Shown: piece by piece, positions 20,466-29,959 of the stretch
Layout of the letters: each line of letters begins with the position of its first letter
Numbering within the stretch: the stretch's first letter is position 1
The notes under the pieces: generated by a model
What the model was told of the DNA's origin: nothing
Database searches by the model: none
Seen by the model: the letters and a program-made list of their open reading frames with translations, nothing else
Translations under genes and position numbers: made by a program
Source of the DNA: Chalciporus piperatus
Lineage: Eukaryota > Basidiomycota > Agaricomycetes > Boletales > Boletaceae
DNA length: 29,959 nucleotides
Reading direction: 5' to 3'
Assembly: GCA_038093975.1 (NCBI GenBank)
Contig: JBBPTG010000280.1
Location: forward strand, 1-29,959

Positions 20466-21373
20466 GGGACTACCGGAGTGGATTAAGATGAATCCGGCTT
20501 GACCCCTAAGTTGTAGACAAAGTCCAGTGTTCGAATACCATCGTAGGCAAAAGTTTGAAAAGTTTTTAAATACTATAACAGTTTGGAGCTGTATCCCCAG
20601 CCGTAGATTCAGTCGTAGATTGGCCCTTGGCCTTCGCCTCAAGGCTTGCAAAGTCAAAGATGTGGTCAGTGGATGTTGAGGGAGTGATGCTGAAAATAAG
20701 GAGATGAAAAAAAAATCAGATACGTAACAATAATGAGAATGAAACACAGTCATACCCAGTCTCCTCCTGGATCCTGCTTTGAAGTTGTTTCAGGTGTGTT
20801 GGAGACTTTGTCTGGAACGCCTTTAACATGCCCATATAGGTTTGCCATCTATTACCAGGGTGTAGAGCGTCCAACCCATCAGATGTTTTGGTAAATTACA
20901 AAAAGAACTTACTTGGTTTTGAACAATGTATCGTTGAACTCCAGAGTGGTGCCGGTTCCTATGCTAGTGAGCACACAGTTAACCTGTCAAGTCCATTGTC
21001 AGTATGTGAACTGAGAAATTGTCGAGACCTACCGCGGTTGCCACCAGGGCCATCTGACAAATGGGAGCATTGAGGAAAGGATTGGTCGCAGTGGATCCGT
21101 ATCGTTGACCCTCTGCACGGTGTCCCCACCACTGCGCCTTGATGAGCTGACCTATGATAGGATGGCCCCAAGGCTGATCATCATCACAGGTGCGTTCCTA
21201 GTATCTTCATATTCAGAGGAAACTCTGAGAAGACGAGTGAGTCACTTACCTTGATTTTGATCCCGCTGTGCAGCATCTTATGCCCATCCACCAACCACCT
21301 CACCGCATCCACCAACTCATCTCCTTTGAGTCCCCCAGGAAGTCCATATGCATGAGGAACCGCAATCCTTGCC

Positions 21374-22233
21374 TTTTTTTTTTTTTTGTTCCATTTATGT
21401 CCAATTGGGGTACAGAAACCCTATGTAAGACAATGCTGGCGGTAAATAAAACGGTGCGCTGCAGAATTGCAGAAGAAAGTGTATACGTATGTGATAGTAA
21501 AGCAAAATGCCTGTCCCACCGTGGTGGGCAAGCGGTCGAGGAAGAGTGGGATAGGGTAGGTATTGTAAGTACACAATAGAACACAACCAAAGAACCCACT
21601 GGCTGAGACGGGGAAGACAGCCAACTCCTGTTCAGTACCAGGCTAATAGATAAGGGTAAGATGAAAACATGGAGGGTGACCAGGGAGGATCATAACCTGC
21701 GTCGTGGCAGGTGAGAGCTTACTATTTGAATGGGACAGTGCGCATGTTTACATCAATGGGATGCTCTTCAGGGTTAATGCTCAGGGCTATGTCGCACAGG
21801 TCTGGATCCTCGAGGTTGATACAAGCGGACGATGGGGCGAAGAACCTGGCCAGAGTTGGCGTCCAAAGCCGAGGCATTCAGATGCGCTTTGAATGAGTGG
21901 AATATAGAGACAACCCAGCGCAGTGCCCTGCTGCTACCTTCCCCACATGAAGTGGGGATGGTAGGGACTGAGAATGATTTCCCCTTGTTGGGGCCTTCCT
22001 TGGTAGTCCAAGTCCAGGTGAATGGGTGGGCAGAGACATGTCGAAGAACCGAGCGCGGAACCGCAGGCGGGGAGAAGCGAGTACGGAATGTTCCCTTGGG
22101 AAAGGCATGGAAGCGCTTCCCTATGTCAGAGAGGAGTATCTTGCAGGGAGAGTCTGTCGAGCAGATATGTTTGGGGGAAGATTGGGGTTTTCCCACGGGG
22201 GGATGATGGTGGTTAGAGTCCAAGGGCATTTTT
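21374..22233 (-). mobile_element. Retroposed segment with poly(A) tail and 10-bp target duplication
   Basis: The segment lies between two copies of aatccttgcc (21364-21373 and 22234-22243). At its plus-strand left edge is T14 (21374-21387), a poly(A) tail on the minus strand. Variable-length target duplication plus a poly(A) tail is the signature of LINE-driven retroposition. The 5' end starts right at an ATG-containing segment. It may be a processed copy of a cellular mRNA or a non-autonomous retroelement. Confidence 0.8.
21774..22229 (-). CDS. Unknown 151-residue ORF at the 5' end of the retroposed segment
   Basis: The ORF starts at the first ATG of the insert (22229-22227), only about four bases from its 5' edge, and ends with TAA at 21774-21776. 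It is rich in His, Ser and Pro and contains FTWTWTTKEGPNKGKSFSV and WVVSIFHSFKAHLNA. I recognise no domain. About 390 bases of non-coding sequence follow before the poly(A). That layout fits a copied mRNA (short CDS plus 3' UTR), but a fortuitous ORF is possible. Confidence 0.35.
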   Translation of the reverse strand: MPLDSNHHHPPVGKPQSSPKHICSTDSPCKILLSDIGKRFHAFPKGTFRTRFSPPAVPRSVLRHVSAHPFTWTWTTKEGPNKGKSFSVPTIPTSCGEGSSRALRWVVSIFHSFKAHLNASALDANSGQVLRPIVRLYQPRGSRPVRHSPEH

Positions 22234-22699
22234 AATCCTTGCCTTGTTGATGAGCTCGCCACGTATTTGGGTCACTCCCCCCCAACACTAGGAAAGAAAA
22301 TTAGTATTTCAGCGTCAATGACAATAATGCTTACATAGTCCACAAGCTTTTTCTTCTTCTTGAGGTCGCCGTCCAGCTCCTTGAGGAGGCCGTTGAGTAG
22401 CTTGTCAGGCCTGGCTGCCTCCACAACTGCCTTCCAACACAACTCCTCCTTCTCCATGGCTGATGGAAAGGCATCAGTGACCAAGGTATATCGGCGGATT
22501 AAACCATGGCCAAGCTTGGCTATGCGTTCGGAGCGCGGCGTATTGAAGGAACCGAGGGTGATCTTGGAAGCCTTGCCTTGTCGACCGTCAGTGAAAGCAG
22601 GAGCGGTCTTTTCTTCTACCTTGGATACGACGACGATCTGTTAGGGAGAAGATTGAATTAGCATCAACTTACAATCAATGAAAAAAAACACCTCGTCAT

Positions 22700-23808
22700 C
22701 ATTGCCGCAGAGACGCTTGCCCGAAGGGTCATGTGTGGCCCCAGTGATCATCTCGACAGACAAGACGCAGCTCATGCAGTTCTCGGGAGGGAAGTCGGCT
22801 TACCCAGTCTATCTCACTCTTGGCAACATCCCGCGGGCCATACGTTGCAAACCCAGTCAAAATGCTTGCATTCTAATCGGGTATCTGTCGGTCAGTAAGG
22901 ATGTTGGGGAGAACCTGACCAAAAAGCAACAATCTGCCCGCATTCAACAGCTTTTCCATGACTCCATGCGGATTATCCTGGAGCCACTTATCAAGGCTGG
23001 AGTGGAGGGAGTAGAGACGATGGGAGGGGATGGCCGAGTACGTCGAGTCCACCCAATCCTTGCAGCATACGTGGCAGACTATCCCGAGCAGTGTCTGGTG
23101 ACGTGCTGCAAGTATGGCACCTGTCCCAGATGCAAAGTCACTGAGGGCAAACTGGAAGGGCGACGTTCGGGGCAGCCTAGAAGACAGAAAGAGACAATTG
23201 GATCCATTAGGGAAGCCAAAGCAAACACAATCTCCACCTCCCACTATCAAGAGCTTTGCAGGGAAGAGCTAATCTCAGGGGGCGTCACGAGGCCGTTCTG
23301 TGATGGTTTTCCCTTTTGCGACATCCACCTCTTCATGACCCCGGATGTTCTCCATCAACTCTACCATGGTATTGTCAAGTACCTCATTCTCTGGTGCTCC
23401 AGCCTCATGGAGACCCGCGAGTTGGACCAGCGCATCTGCACCCTCTCCCCCTGCTTCGGTGTCCGCCATTTTCATTTCGGATGGTCCAAACTCTCCCAGA
23501 TTGCCGGCAAGGAGAGGAAAGATATGGCCCGGATCTTGCTTGGGCTGCTGGTCGGTAAAGTCCCCTCCCAGGTCCTCGCCTGCTACCGCGGGCTGCTGGA
23601 CTTCATTTACCTTGCTCAGTATGCCACTCATGACGATGACTCCCTCAAATGGATGGAGGAGTCTTTGGATTTGTTCCACCAGAACAAGTCTATTCTCCTC
23701 TCCTCTCCTGACGGCCTGGGCATCCGCAATCACCTCAACATTCCCAAGGTGCACTCTCTGGTGCACTACGTTGAGTCTATCCGCAACTTCAGCACCACCG
23801 ACAACTAC
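22700..23808 (+). pseudogene. Plavaka (CACTA-like) transposase, middle fragment
   Basis: The open frame shows the conserved Plavaka core: RLPEGSCVAPVIISTDKTQL, then AYPVYLTLGNIPR, LIGYLSVSK, a C-rich patch (CCKYGTCPRC), CDIHLFMTPDVLHQLYHG and HSLVHYVESIRNFSTTDNY. The N-terminal part before RLPEG and the C-terminal part after TTDNY are missing. The frame upstream to the ATG at 22678 is probably flanking sequence. The 3' end is cut exactly at an LTR, whose first three bases supply the stop codon. Plavaka transposases are common in Agaricomycetes and mobilise CACTA-type elements; this fragment cannot. Confidence 0.85.
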
Positions 23809-24096
23809 TGAAACGACTCAACTCAATCAAGAGCTAGCGCTATCATCAGACAACATGCCCTAGTGGAACCACATCAACTCAGTAACTAGAGCTGAGGATC
23901 AGACTAGACAAGCAGGAGCGCTTGGCCCATGAGGTTCAAGAAGAGGAAACTCCAGGAGAACAAGACTGGGGAGCCAGTGCTTGTCAACCCGGGTTTATAT
24001 ACTATTGACAGTGTTTGTACATGTTGTGGCTAAACCTTAACTATATGACTAGGTATGACTAGATATGAGTCATGGCGAGTAACAGCCAATAGCGTA

Positions 24097-24699
24097 TGTT
24101 ACGAACGCTCAGTTCCTTATCCTAGTCTTTCCTACACTTACTACGTTTCTCTTTCACTTTTGGACTTAGTCGCTTTCTCTCCCTTTTCTGTTATCTTATC
24201 TTATCAAGATCACATCACGTGACCTGCTGACATCAGCTAGGTCTAGCCTTTCGCTTACGTAACGTGGCTGTGCGTGGCTGTGCGTGGCTGTGCATCTTCC
24301 CCACTGTCCATGACTCATACCGAGTCACCATGACTCAGACTCTTATTGACTCATTATGACTCACCGTGACTCATACTGACTCACGCTGACTCATCTCGCT
24401 TCCTAGTCATATACGCTATTGGCTGTTACTCGCCATGACTCATATCTAGTCATACCTAGTCATATAGTTAAGGTTTAGCCACAACATGTACAAACACTGT
24501 CAATAGTATATAAACCCGGGTTGACAAGCACTGGCTCCCCAGTCTTGTTCTCCTGGAGTTTCCTCTTCTTGAACTTCATGGGCCAAGCGCTCCTGCTTGC
24601 CTAGTCTGATCCTCAGCTCTAGTTACTGAGTTGATGTGGTTTCGCTAGGGCATGTTGTCTGATGATAGCGCTAGCTCTTGATTGAGTTGAGTCGTTTCA
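24097..24699 (+). repeat. Inner solo LTR (family L), copy 3, inserted in copy 2
   Basis: The 603-bp sequence has TG...CA ends (TGTTACG to GTTTCA), flanked by gcgta on both sides (24092-24096 and 24700-24704). The outer LTR resumes exactly after the duplication. A TATA box (tatataaa) lies at 24507-24514. Confidence 0.93.
24311..24442 (+). promoter_or_regulatory. Array of TGACTCA sites at 10-bp spacing in the LTR
   Basis: Exact TGACTCA occurs at 24311, 24331, 24347, 24357, 24367, 24377, 24387 and 24436, with a one-mismatch inverted site at 24321. Five of them lie exactly 10 bp apart. TGACTCA is the binding site of Gcn4/AP-1-type bZIP factors. The array is about 65-195 bp upstream of the TATA box, where enhancers of an LTR promoter would sit. 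Regulation by a fungal Gcn4/CPC1 homologue is an inference. Confidence 0.65.
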
Positions 24700-25022
24700 G
24701 CGTATATGACTAGGAAGCGAGATGAGTCAGCGTGAGTCAGTATGAGTCACGGTGAGTCATAATGAGTCAATAAGAGTCTGAGTCATGGTGACTCGGTATG
24801 AGTCATGGACAGTGGGGAAGATGCACAGCCACGCACAGCCACGTTACGTAAGCGAAAGGCTAGACCTAGCTGATGTCAGCAGGTCACGTGATGTGATCTT
24901 GATAAGATAAGATAACAGAAAAGGGAGAGAAAGCGACTAAGTGCAAAAGTGAAAGAGAAACGTAGTAAGCGTGTAGGAAAGACTAGGATAAGGAACTGAG
25001 CGTTCGTAACACTACCTCCTCT

Positions 25023-25289
25023 CTATGGATCGTATTCCAGACGATCAAGACCTTGCAAGGATATCAACCTGTGAAGCAGCACGAACATTGTGCAATGAAC
25101 GGCGATGATGATGATGATATCGAGAATCATGATGATGGGGATGGGTGGTAGGATTCTCAGAATCCGGAATTGGAATAGTTGAAATGCGAAACAGCATGTG
25201 ATGATGACAACGTATCTGCGAGTGCGAGCATTGCGATAGTTGTGAGCGATGACATTGCGAACGACAGCGGCGAAGACGTGTGAGTTCAT
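25023..25289 (-). CDS. Possible small hydrophobic protein (88 residues)
   Basis: A minus-strand ORF starts at 25289 (MNSHVFAAVVRNVI) and ends at TAG 25023-25025. It is strongly hydrophobic in the middle (PIPIIMILDIIIIIAVHC), suggesting one or two membrane segments. A TATA box (tataaag, 25347-25353) lies about 58 bp upstream of the ATG. The Ile run comes from a gat trinucleotide repeat, so the ORF may be a chance product. No family recognised. Confidence 0.22.
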   Translation of the reverse strand: MNSHVFAAVVRNVIAHNYRNARTRRYVVIITCCFAFQLFQFRILRILPPIPIIMILDIIIIIAVHCTMFVLLHRLISLQGLDRLEYDP

Positions 25290-26370
25290 TGTGATGATTG
25301 TTTCAATGATGGATGTGAATGGAGAGCAAGAGCGTAAAACATCACTCTTTATACCTTTTCGGTTCTCGGCACGGTTTCCAATCAATCGATATTTTCATCG
25401 TTAGTCTGACTCGATAGACTGTCATGCAGTTGCAATTGTGACTCGAATAGAATTCTGAGTCATGCTGTGTAAGCGCAGGGTGAACGGATGTGTAGCGTGG
25501 GAAATTCTAATTGCATCCAGTGCAATGTCAAGAATAGACCTTGGTTATCACGTGCGAGTATATTTCGCATAGCTTTCAATGCGCAAGGCATTTCAGGTTT
25601 TGACCTTGTAAGCATGAATCAACGATGTAATTCACCTTGTGTTCGTCATGGGATATGGAAGCTTCAAGCGTAGAGCGTTCCGACCAATCAGATTTGTGAT
25701 TGCGTAAGGTTCTAACCTTGTGAGAAAGGTTTCCTTGGATTGTATCAACACGTTTCTCGAGTGTGTCAATGAGAATTGCAGCAGCGAGTGCTAAAGCGAG
25801 TGGTGATGAGCGTGAAGATTGTGAAATCCTCAGAAATGCGCGTTCTCGGTAGAGATTTGGGTTCTTCAAGCGACTGCAGCTTGGAATTTGGGCGAGAGAA
25901 AGAGATTTTGAGCGAAGAAAATGATTATGGTTAACACCATTATTGTTCGTACCCTTGGTACTCTCTTGTACTCTTCACACTAGCGTGTTCATAGTGTGTC
26001 ACTTGTCGTAACACCTGTCGTAACACTTGTGTCATTGCCATAACACTTTGTATTCCTTGTGTCACTTCACGTTCCATTGGTGTTCATTGGTAACACATCT
26101 TCGTGTGCATTCCCGCAACACTTCATCGTGTCACTACCATTCCACTACCTCCTCTCTTTGGTTTGGATTCCAGACAAACCCTACGGAGAAACAAACCCTA
26201 CGGTGAACCCACAGAGGAACTCTATGGTTCTTTGGCCCGGTCGGCCTTCTCGATACTCGATGGAAGTAGGAGTTTCATGTGATCTTGACAATCCCCCCGG
26301 TAAAAAAAATTTCACGGTTTCTGTAGGTTTCTTCACAGATAACCGAAACGACGAGTGGTTTGGGATTGTT

Positions 26371-26650
26371 CGAGCGATGAGCGACAACAGCTCAATGGAA
26401 TTCAACTCCATACTTCGAGTGCTTGAGACAGCAATGAGGGTTGATAGTGATGAGCGAAAGCAGCTCAATGGATCTGGATTCTAGACAATGCTATTCAAGT
26501 AGCAATGAGCAGAAACAGCTCTGTCGATTTGGATTCCAGACTACTCGGATTTCATGCATGTGGCAGCGGTGTGCGCAAAGGTAACGAGCGAAAACAGCTC
26601 GACGAATTTGGATTCCAGACAGCGGGTGGCAAGAGTTTTGGATTCCAGAC
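26371..26650. repeat. Degenerate tandem repeat, about 131-bp period
   Basis: Units with gagcg(a)aaacagctc followed by ttggattccagac recur at about 26371, 26453, 26502, 26584 and 26634. The spacing alternates 82 and 49 bp, so the higher-order unit is about 131 bp. Confidence 0.55.
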
Positions 26651-28139
26651 ACGTTCAGGGATAACACCCTAGTAGAATAGACACTAGTGACAGCGTTCTT
26701 GACGCGATGTGTTGGTGACAATGATGATAAAGTCGTCAAGCTGTCTTTCAAGCTTGCTGACGACAATAGGGACAAGGGAATATGCGGTGACAGCATACGA
26801 GCGAGTTTCAAGCTTTCAGTGATGTCCGTGTGGGACAATGTCTCGACTGATAAACACAGTGTTCCGTTCCACTCGATGGAAAGGGGTAAAAACGCGACGC
26901 GGACTGCAATGATGTTCGACATCATGTTCGACAGTTGTTAACTCAACGAACGCAGTTGAAGTATTGTGAACGCGGTAAACGAAAAGTCAAGTATCCAGTT
27001 CCACTCGATGGAAGGACAGGGATCATGGCACGCTGATAAGCGGCGGGATTGCTCGACAAGTAGATATCTACTGTCAGCGATGACAAGGCGCGAAGACAGC
27101 GCAGGTACCCACTTGCGATCAACAGTTGAGTGGCGCACTGGTGACGAGACGACTAGACAATAACGATAAAGTCGTAAAGCTATCTTTCAAGCTTGTAGAT
27201 GTCGAGGGAGACGAAGTCGAGCGGCGGCGGCTCTTGCACGTGAGTTGCGATAACTCAGGGTATTGATCTTCTAAGTACTGCTAGAGTACTGCGCGTTGAT
27301 TGTCCAAACCGGTATAGAAGACCAAGTGAGGTTCAACAGATCGTGAAGCTATCTTTCAGGCTTCGCGGGTGACGGCGGCGGAATGCGCAACAGAGGTAGA
27401 CACTCTAGTTGCCAGGGAATAGTTGCAGAGCAACGGCGACGATGTACACGGTAGAGGTAGACACTCTAGCAGAGTCGCGAGACAGCGACGACGATGTACG
27501 CGGATAGGGATGTGGGGTGACGACGACGACGAATGGGTAACAGAAACTGGGCACTAAATGCTGACCCATGAGAAGTGAAAAGCCAGAAGGCGAATTCGTG
27601 ACGTCAACAGGTGATCACGCGAACCTGGATCATGTGTACACGCAAAGGCTATTGGTAATACCCAAGCGATCTCCAATGATCAAAGAGCCCCTTGTGCACT
27701 ATGGGGAACAGCAACATTATCCCGTTTAGAACGGTGGACAGCCGTATGTGCAGCAGTGGGAACAGAGTTGCTTTCTCCGAGCGTGTCACGTACGCCAACG
27801 GTCAAACGACCAACTCTTTAGCCCTAGAGTCCGGGCAGTGTGATCAAGTTTATCCAAATGTCATGACGCAGTCATCAACACTCGGTAGTGACTCTTTAGC
27901 TCACGACCAAAGCTAGGTAGGTCTGAGTATGTGGCGACGATGACGACATGTTGCGAACGCAGCAACATTGATGTCGATATGAGCTGGCTAGCAGCCTCGA
28001 CAGTGACAAGGATGGTGAGCGCGACGACAGCGCAATGGATGACAGAGGTAAGCACTCTGCTAAGGTTGTTACACGGTGATGACATACTGTTGCGATAGCA
28101 GCAACGATGAGCTCGATCTCGATGAGCATGTACGCGAAC

Positions 28140-28315
28140 GATGGCGATGAGCTGACTGGCAGGCTCAATGATGTTGACAATGATGAGCTGACTTGCAAGC
28201 TCCATGACGACGACGACGGTGACGTCAGATTTGCTGACCGAGTTATCTTCAGCGATGAGGACGATGGTGAGCTGACTAGCAGACTCAACGCGGACGACGA
28301 TATGTTTTGCTGACC
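28140..28315 (+). repeat. Degenerate repeats with a gatgagctgact core
   Basis: The core gatgagctgact(g/t)gcaagctc occurs near 28145, 28183 and 28266. tttgctgacc(g/t)agttatct occurs near 28230 and 28305. In one plus frame they read as DELTGRL, DELTCKL and DGELTSRL, as if part of a repeat protein, but the frame is only 68 codons long. Confidence 0.45.
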
Positions 28316-28330
28316 TAGTTATCTAACAGT

Positions 28331-29959
28331 CGACGAAGGGGTAGTAGGAGTGGACATAGTTTCAGCGGCGAGTTTTGCGTCTGACAGAAGATGGGGATCT
28401 TGAGGAAGAAGGGAAGGCGGATGGATGAGCTTTCTTATAGTTTTCAAGAACATCCTTGGCGTGGGTAAGGTCTGTCTCTTTGAGCCAGCGATCTTCGTCA
28501 GCAGTATATCCTTTCCAGCGAACCAGGTATGAGTAGCGTCCGGAGAAATTTCGGTGTCGGAGAATCTTTTTGATCTCATACTCTTCTTCGCCTTCTATCA
28601 AGTCAGGTGGTGGAGCCAGGAAGTTCGGTCCGTGTACGGAGTTTTCGCGATAGGGCGATAACAGAGAAGCATGATACACGGGGTGGATCTTCCACGTTTG
28701 TGGGAGGCGGAGTTTATAAGATAGTGGGGATAAGACCTGTGTGATGGTAAAGGGTCCTTCTCGTTTCGGGGTGAACTTTGGGGAAGTAAGGGACCGTTTG
28801 AGGTTTCTTGCTTCTAGCCAGACTTTGTCTCCTTTGGCAAATGGTTTGAACTTCTGTCGAGTTCGTGCGGACATCACTTGTCTGGCAAGCTCGTGTGAGG
28901 CGAGTGCTTCGTCTCTGGCAGCAGTGAGGGAGTGAAGGTGAAGTTCGACAGCGGGTAGAGCGGAGTCAGCAATCACAGAAGGAAGAGGACGGGGTTCATA
29001 TCCCATCATGAGATAGAACGGGGATTTGCCGGTGACAGAGTGGGGTCGATGATTGTGTGCAAATTCGGCGTGGGAGATAGAATCAGCCCAGGATATGGGG
29101 TTATCTCCACAGTAGATTCGGAGATAGGTTTCTACTTCCTGGTTGACACGTTCAGTTTCCCCATCGGATTGGGGATGGTAGGCGGTGGAGAGGGAAAGAT
29201 CGTATCCAAGGATTCGTCCTAGTTCACGAGCGAACTCGGATGCGAATTGTGGTCCTCGGTCGCTGATGATTTTGTCGTAAAGACCGAATCTCAGGTAGAC
29301 TTTGTGGAAAAAGAGGGAGGCGATCCCTTCGGCGGTGACAGTTTTCTTAGTAGGGCAGAGAATTTCCCCCTTTGTAAGCCCGTGGTCGACCACGACCAAT
29401 AGAGAATCGAAGCCATTGGAAATGGGCAGGTCGGTGATTAGGTCACAGGACACTTGCTGGAATGGTTTGGAGCTCTTTGACGGTATGGGCATCAAGGGTG
29501 GAGTAGTTGGATGCGTGTTTGCTTTGTTCTGCTGGCAGGTTGCGCATCCTTCGACATATTTGCGCACAAACTGTGCAAGACCAGGCCACCAGAATTCAGC
29601 AGCAACCAGCTGTCTAGTTTTGAGATAACCCGGGGGGCCGGCGGTGGGGTGATCATGGCAGCGTTGGACGACAGTGCGACGTAAGTTTTCGTCCGGTGGA
29701 ATGTAAACGCGACCTTGGTAGGTCAGGACACCGTTGGTCATCTGCCAGTCAGCCAGCCGGGATCGGAATGGCGCTGGGATATCGCCGTCAATGGCTTGTA
29801 ATGCGGTGAGGAGAAATGGGTCATCTTTGGAAAGACTGGAGATGTGGTTGTCATGGCGGCGTCGATGACACGGACAAATAGGGAGGGTGGTAGTAGAGTG
29901 GTACCTGCATTATCATCAGTGTTGGTGGGAAAGTGATCAGCACGCCTAGATAGGGCATC
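28331..29959 (-). mobile_element. Ty3/gypsy element, copy B, truncated at its 3' side
   Basis: The minus strand matches copy A (about 670-2300) nearly base for base, in inverted orientation, and runs off the window end. It stops inside the extra ORF, about 40 bases after the ATG, with no LTR, so the 3' end is lost. Truncation is at about 28331 in cttcgtcgac. Confidence 0.92.
28362..29959 (-). pseudogene. gypsy copy B pol: RNase H end, integrase, chromodomain
   Basis: The open frame from 29741 down to 28362 covers the integrase zinc region, the DDE core (with DGETERVNQE, the canonical form) and the chromodomain. It is open upstream to about 29850, where a T present in copy A is missing (gttgtcat versus gttgttcat on the plus strand), shifting the frame. 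The pol stop and the downstream ATG keep the same 4-base spacing as copy A. The copy cannot encode a complete polyprotein. Confidence 0.88.

Larger units (their letters stand above)
20566..22637 (-). pseudogene. DUF6532-type basidiomycete protein gene, interrupted by a retroposed segment
   Basis: Minus-strand exons: 22637-22335, 22287-22234 continuing at 21363-21250 across the insert, 21197-21033, 20983-20913, 20848-20756 and 20689-20566. They read FTDGRQGKASKITL, RRYTLVTDAFPSAMEKEELCW, a K-rich stretch, WGGVTQIRGELINKARIAVPHAYG, NPFLNAPICQMALVATAVNC and GTTLEFNDTLF. This order fits the DUF6532 domain expanded in Agaricomycetes; its function is unknown. Removing the 860-bp insert and one repeat copy restores the frame exactly. 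The 5' end is unclear: minus-strand codons just upstream (GNDDE near 22685) may be an earlier exon, but Plavaka sequence begins there on the other strand. The insertion makes the present copy non-functional unless the insert is spliced out. Confidence 0.7.
23809..25011 (-). repeat. Outer solo LTR (family L), copy 2, inverted and interrupted
   Basis: Read on the minus strand this is the same LTR as copy 1, from TGTTACG (ending at 25011) to GTTTCA (starting at 23809). It is interrupted at 24096/24700 by a forward copy. Without the insert it is about 595 bp. Flanks share only ctac (23805-23808 and 25012-25015), one base short of the usual 5-bp duplication. Confidence 0.85.
25012..28330. other. 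Unrecognised repeat-rich tract between the LTR cluster and gypsy copy B
   Basis: No known gene or transposon domain was found in 3.3 kb. The tract holds short dispersed repeats: ctacctcctctct at 25012 and again near 26147, ttggattccagac at least four times in 26160-26650, taacac clusters near 26010-26100, and agaggtagacactctag twice near 27395 and 27451. Its right edge is the truncation point of gypsy copy B. It may be a decayed or unknown non-coding element. Confidence 0.5.

Noticed and set aside
22360..22644. Plus-strand 94-codon ORF
   Set aside because: Antisense to the DUF6532 exon, which reads a recognisable domain on the minus strand.
23275..23863. Long ORFs overlapping Plavaka in other frames
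   Set aside because: Shadows of the Plavaka frame, which alone shows conserved motifs.
26371..26650. CRISPR-like array
   Set aside because: Repeats are degenerate with uneven spacing, and the genome is fungal.

Overview
The window looks like a transposon-rich stretch of a basidiomycete (Agaricomycetes) genome. Coding regions are cut by many 41-100 bp GT-AG introns. One gene reads as a secreted polyporopepsin-like aspartic protease. The mobile elements (Plavaka, chromoviral Ty3/gypsy, copia, Harbinger, MULE) and a DUF6532-type protein are families common in mushroom-forming fungi. All calls come from reading the sequence; no database search was run.

Layout. 1-3953: 3' part of a Ty3/gypsy element (RT end, RNase H, integrase, chromodomain, an extra zinc-knuckle ORF, 3' LTR). 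It abuts in the middle of a Ty1/copia pol at 3954-6055, and the copia 3' LTR in turn sits inside a MULE transposase gene (6056-7459, minus), giving three nested layers. 7887-9493: an apparently intact aspartic protease with eight exons. 10310-12564 (minus): an MFS drug/H+ antiporter gene that keeps its N-terminal tail and the second two thirds but lacks the first membrane segments. 13962-16830: a complete PIF/Harbinger transposon with TAA target duplications and two intact convergent genes (Myb/SANT-like protein and DDE nuclease), inserted in a decayed tRNA-like sequence. 16873-17710: two small inverted-repeat elements. 17791-19720 (minus): RNase H/zinc-knuckle end of a LINE, split by a solo LTR. 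20566-22637 (minus): a DUF6532-type gene interrupted by a poly(A)-tailed retroposed segment. 22700-23808: a Plavaka transposase fragment. 23809-25011: a solo LTR nested inside an older, inverted copy of the same LTR. 25012-28330: an unrecognised tract of degenerate repeats. 28331-29959 (minus): a second, nearly identical gypsy copy, in inverted orientation to the first.

Most of the sequence is nested or decayed mobile DNA. Only the protease and the two Harbinger genes read as complete proteins. The Harbinger pair would work together, the Myb-like protein probably binding the element's ends and the nuclease cutting them. The protease would be secreted and act independently of its neighbours. 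Several elements carry clear insertion signatures (target duplications, restored reading frames), so their relative ages can be ordered.
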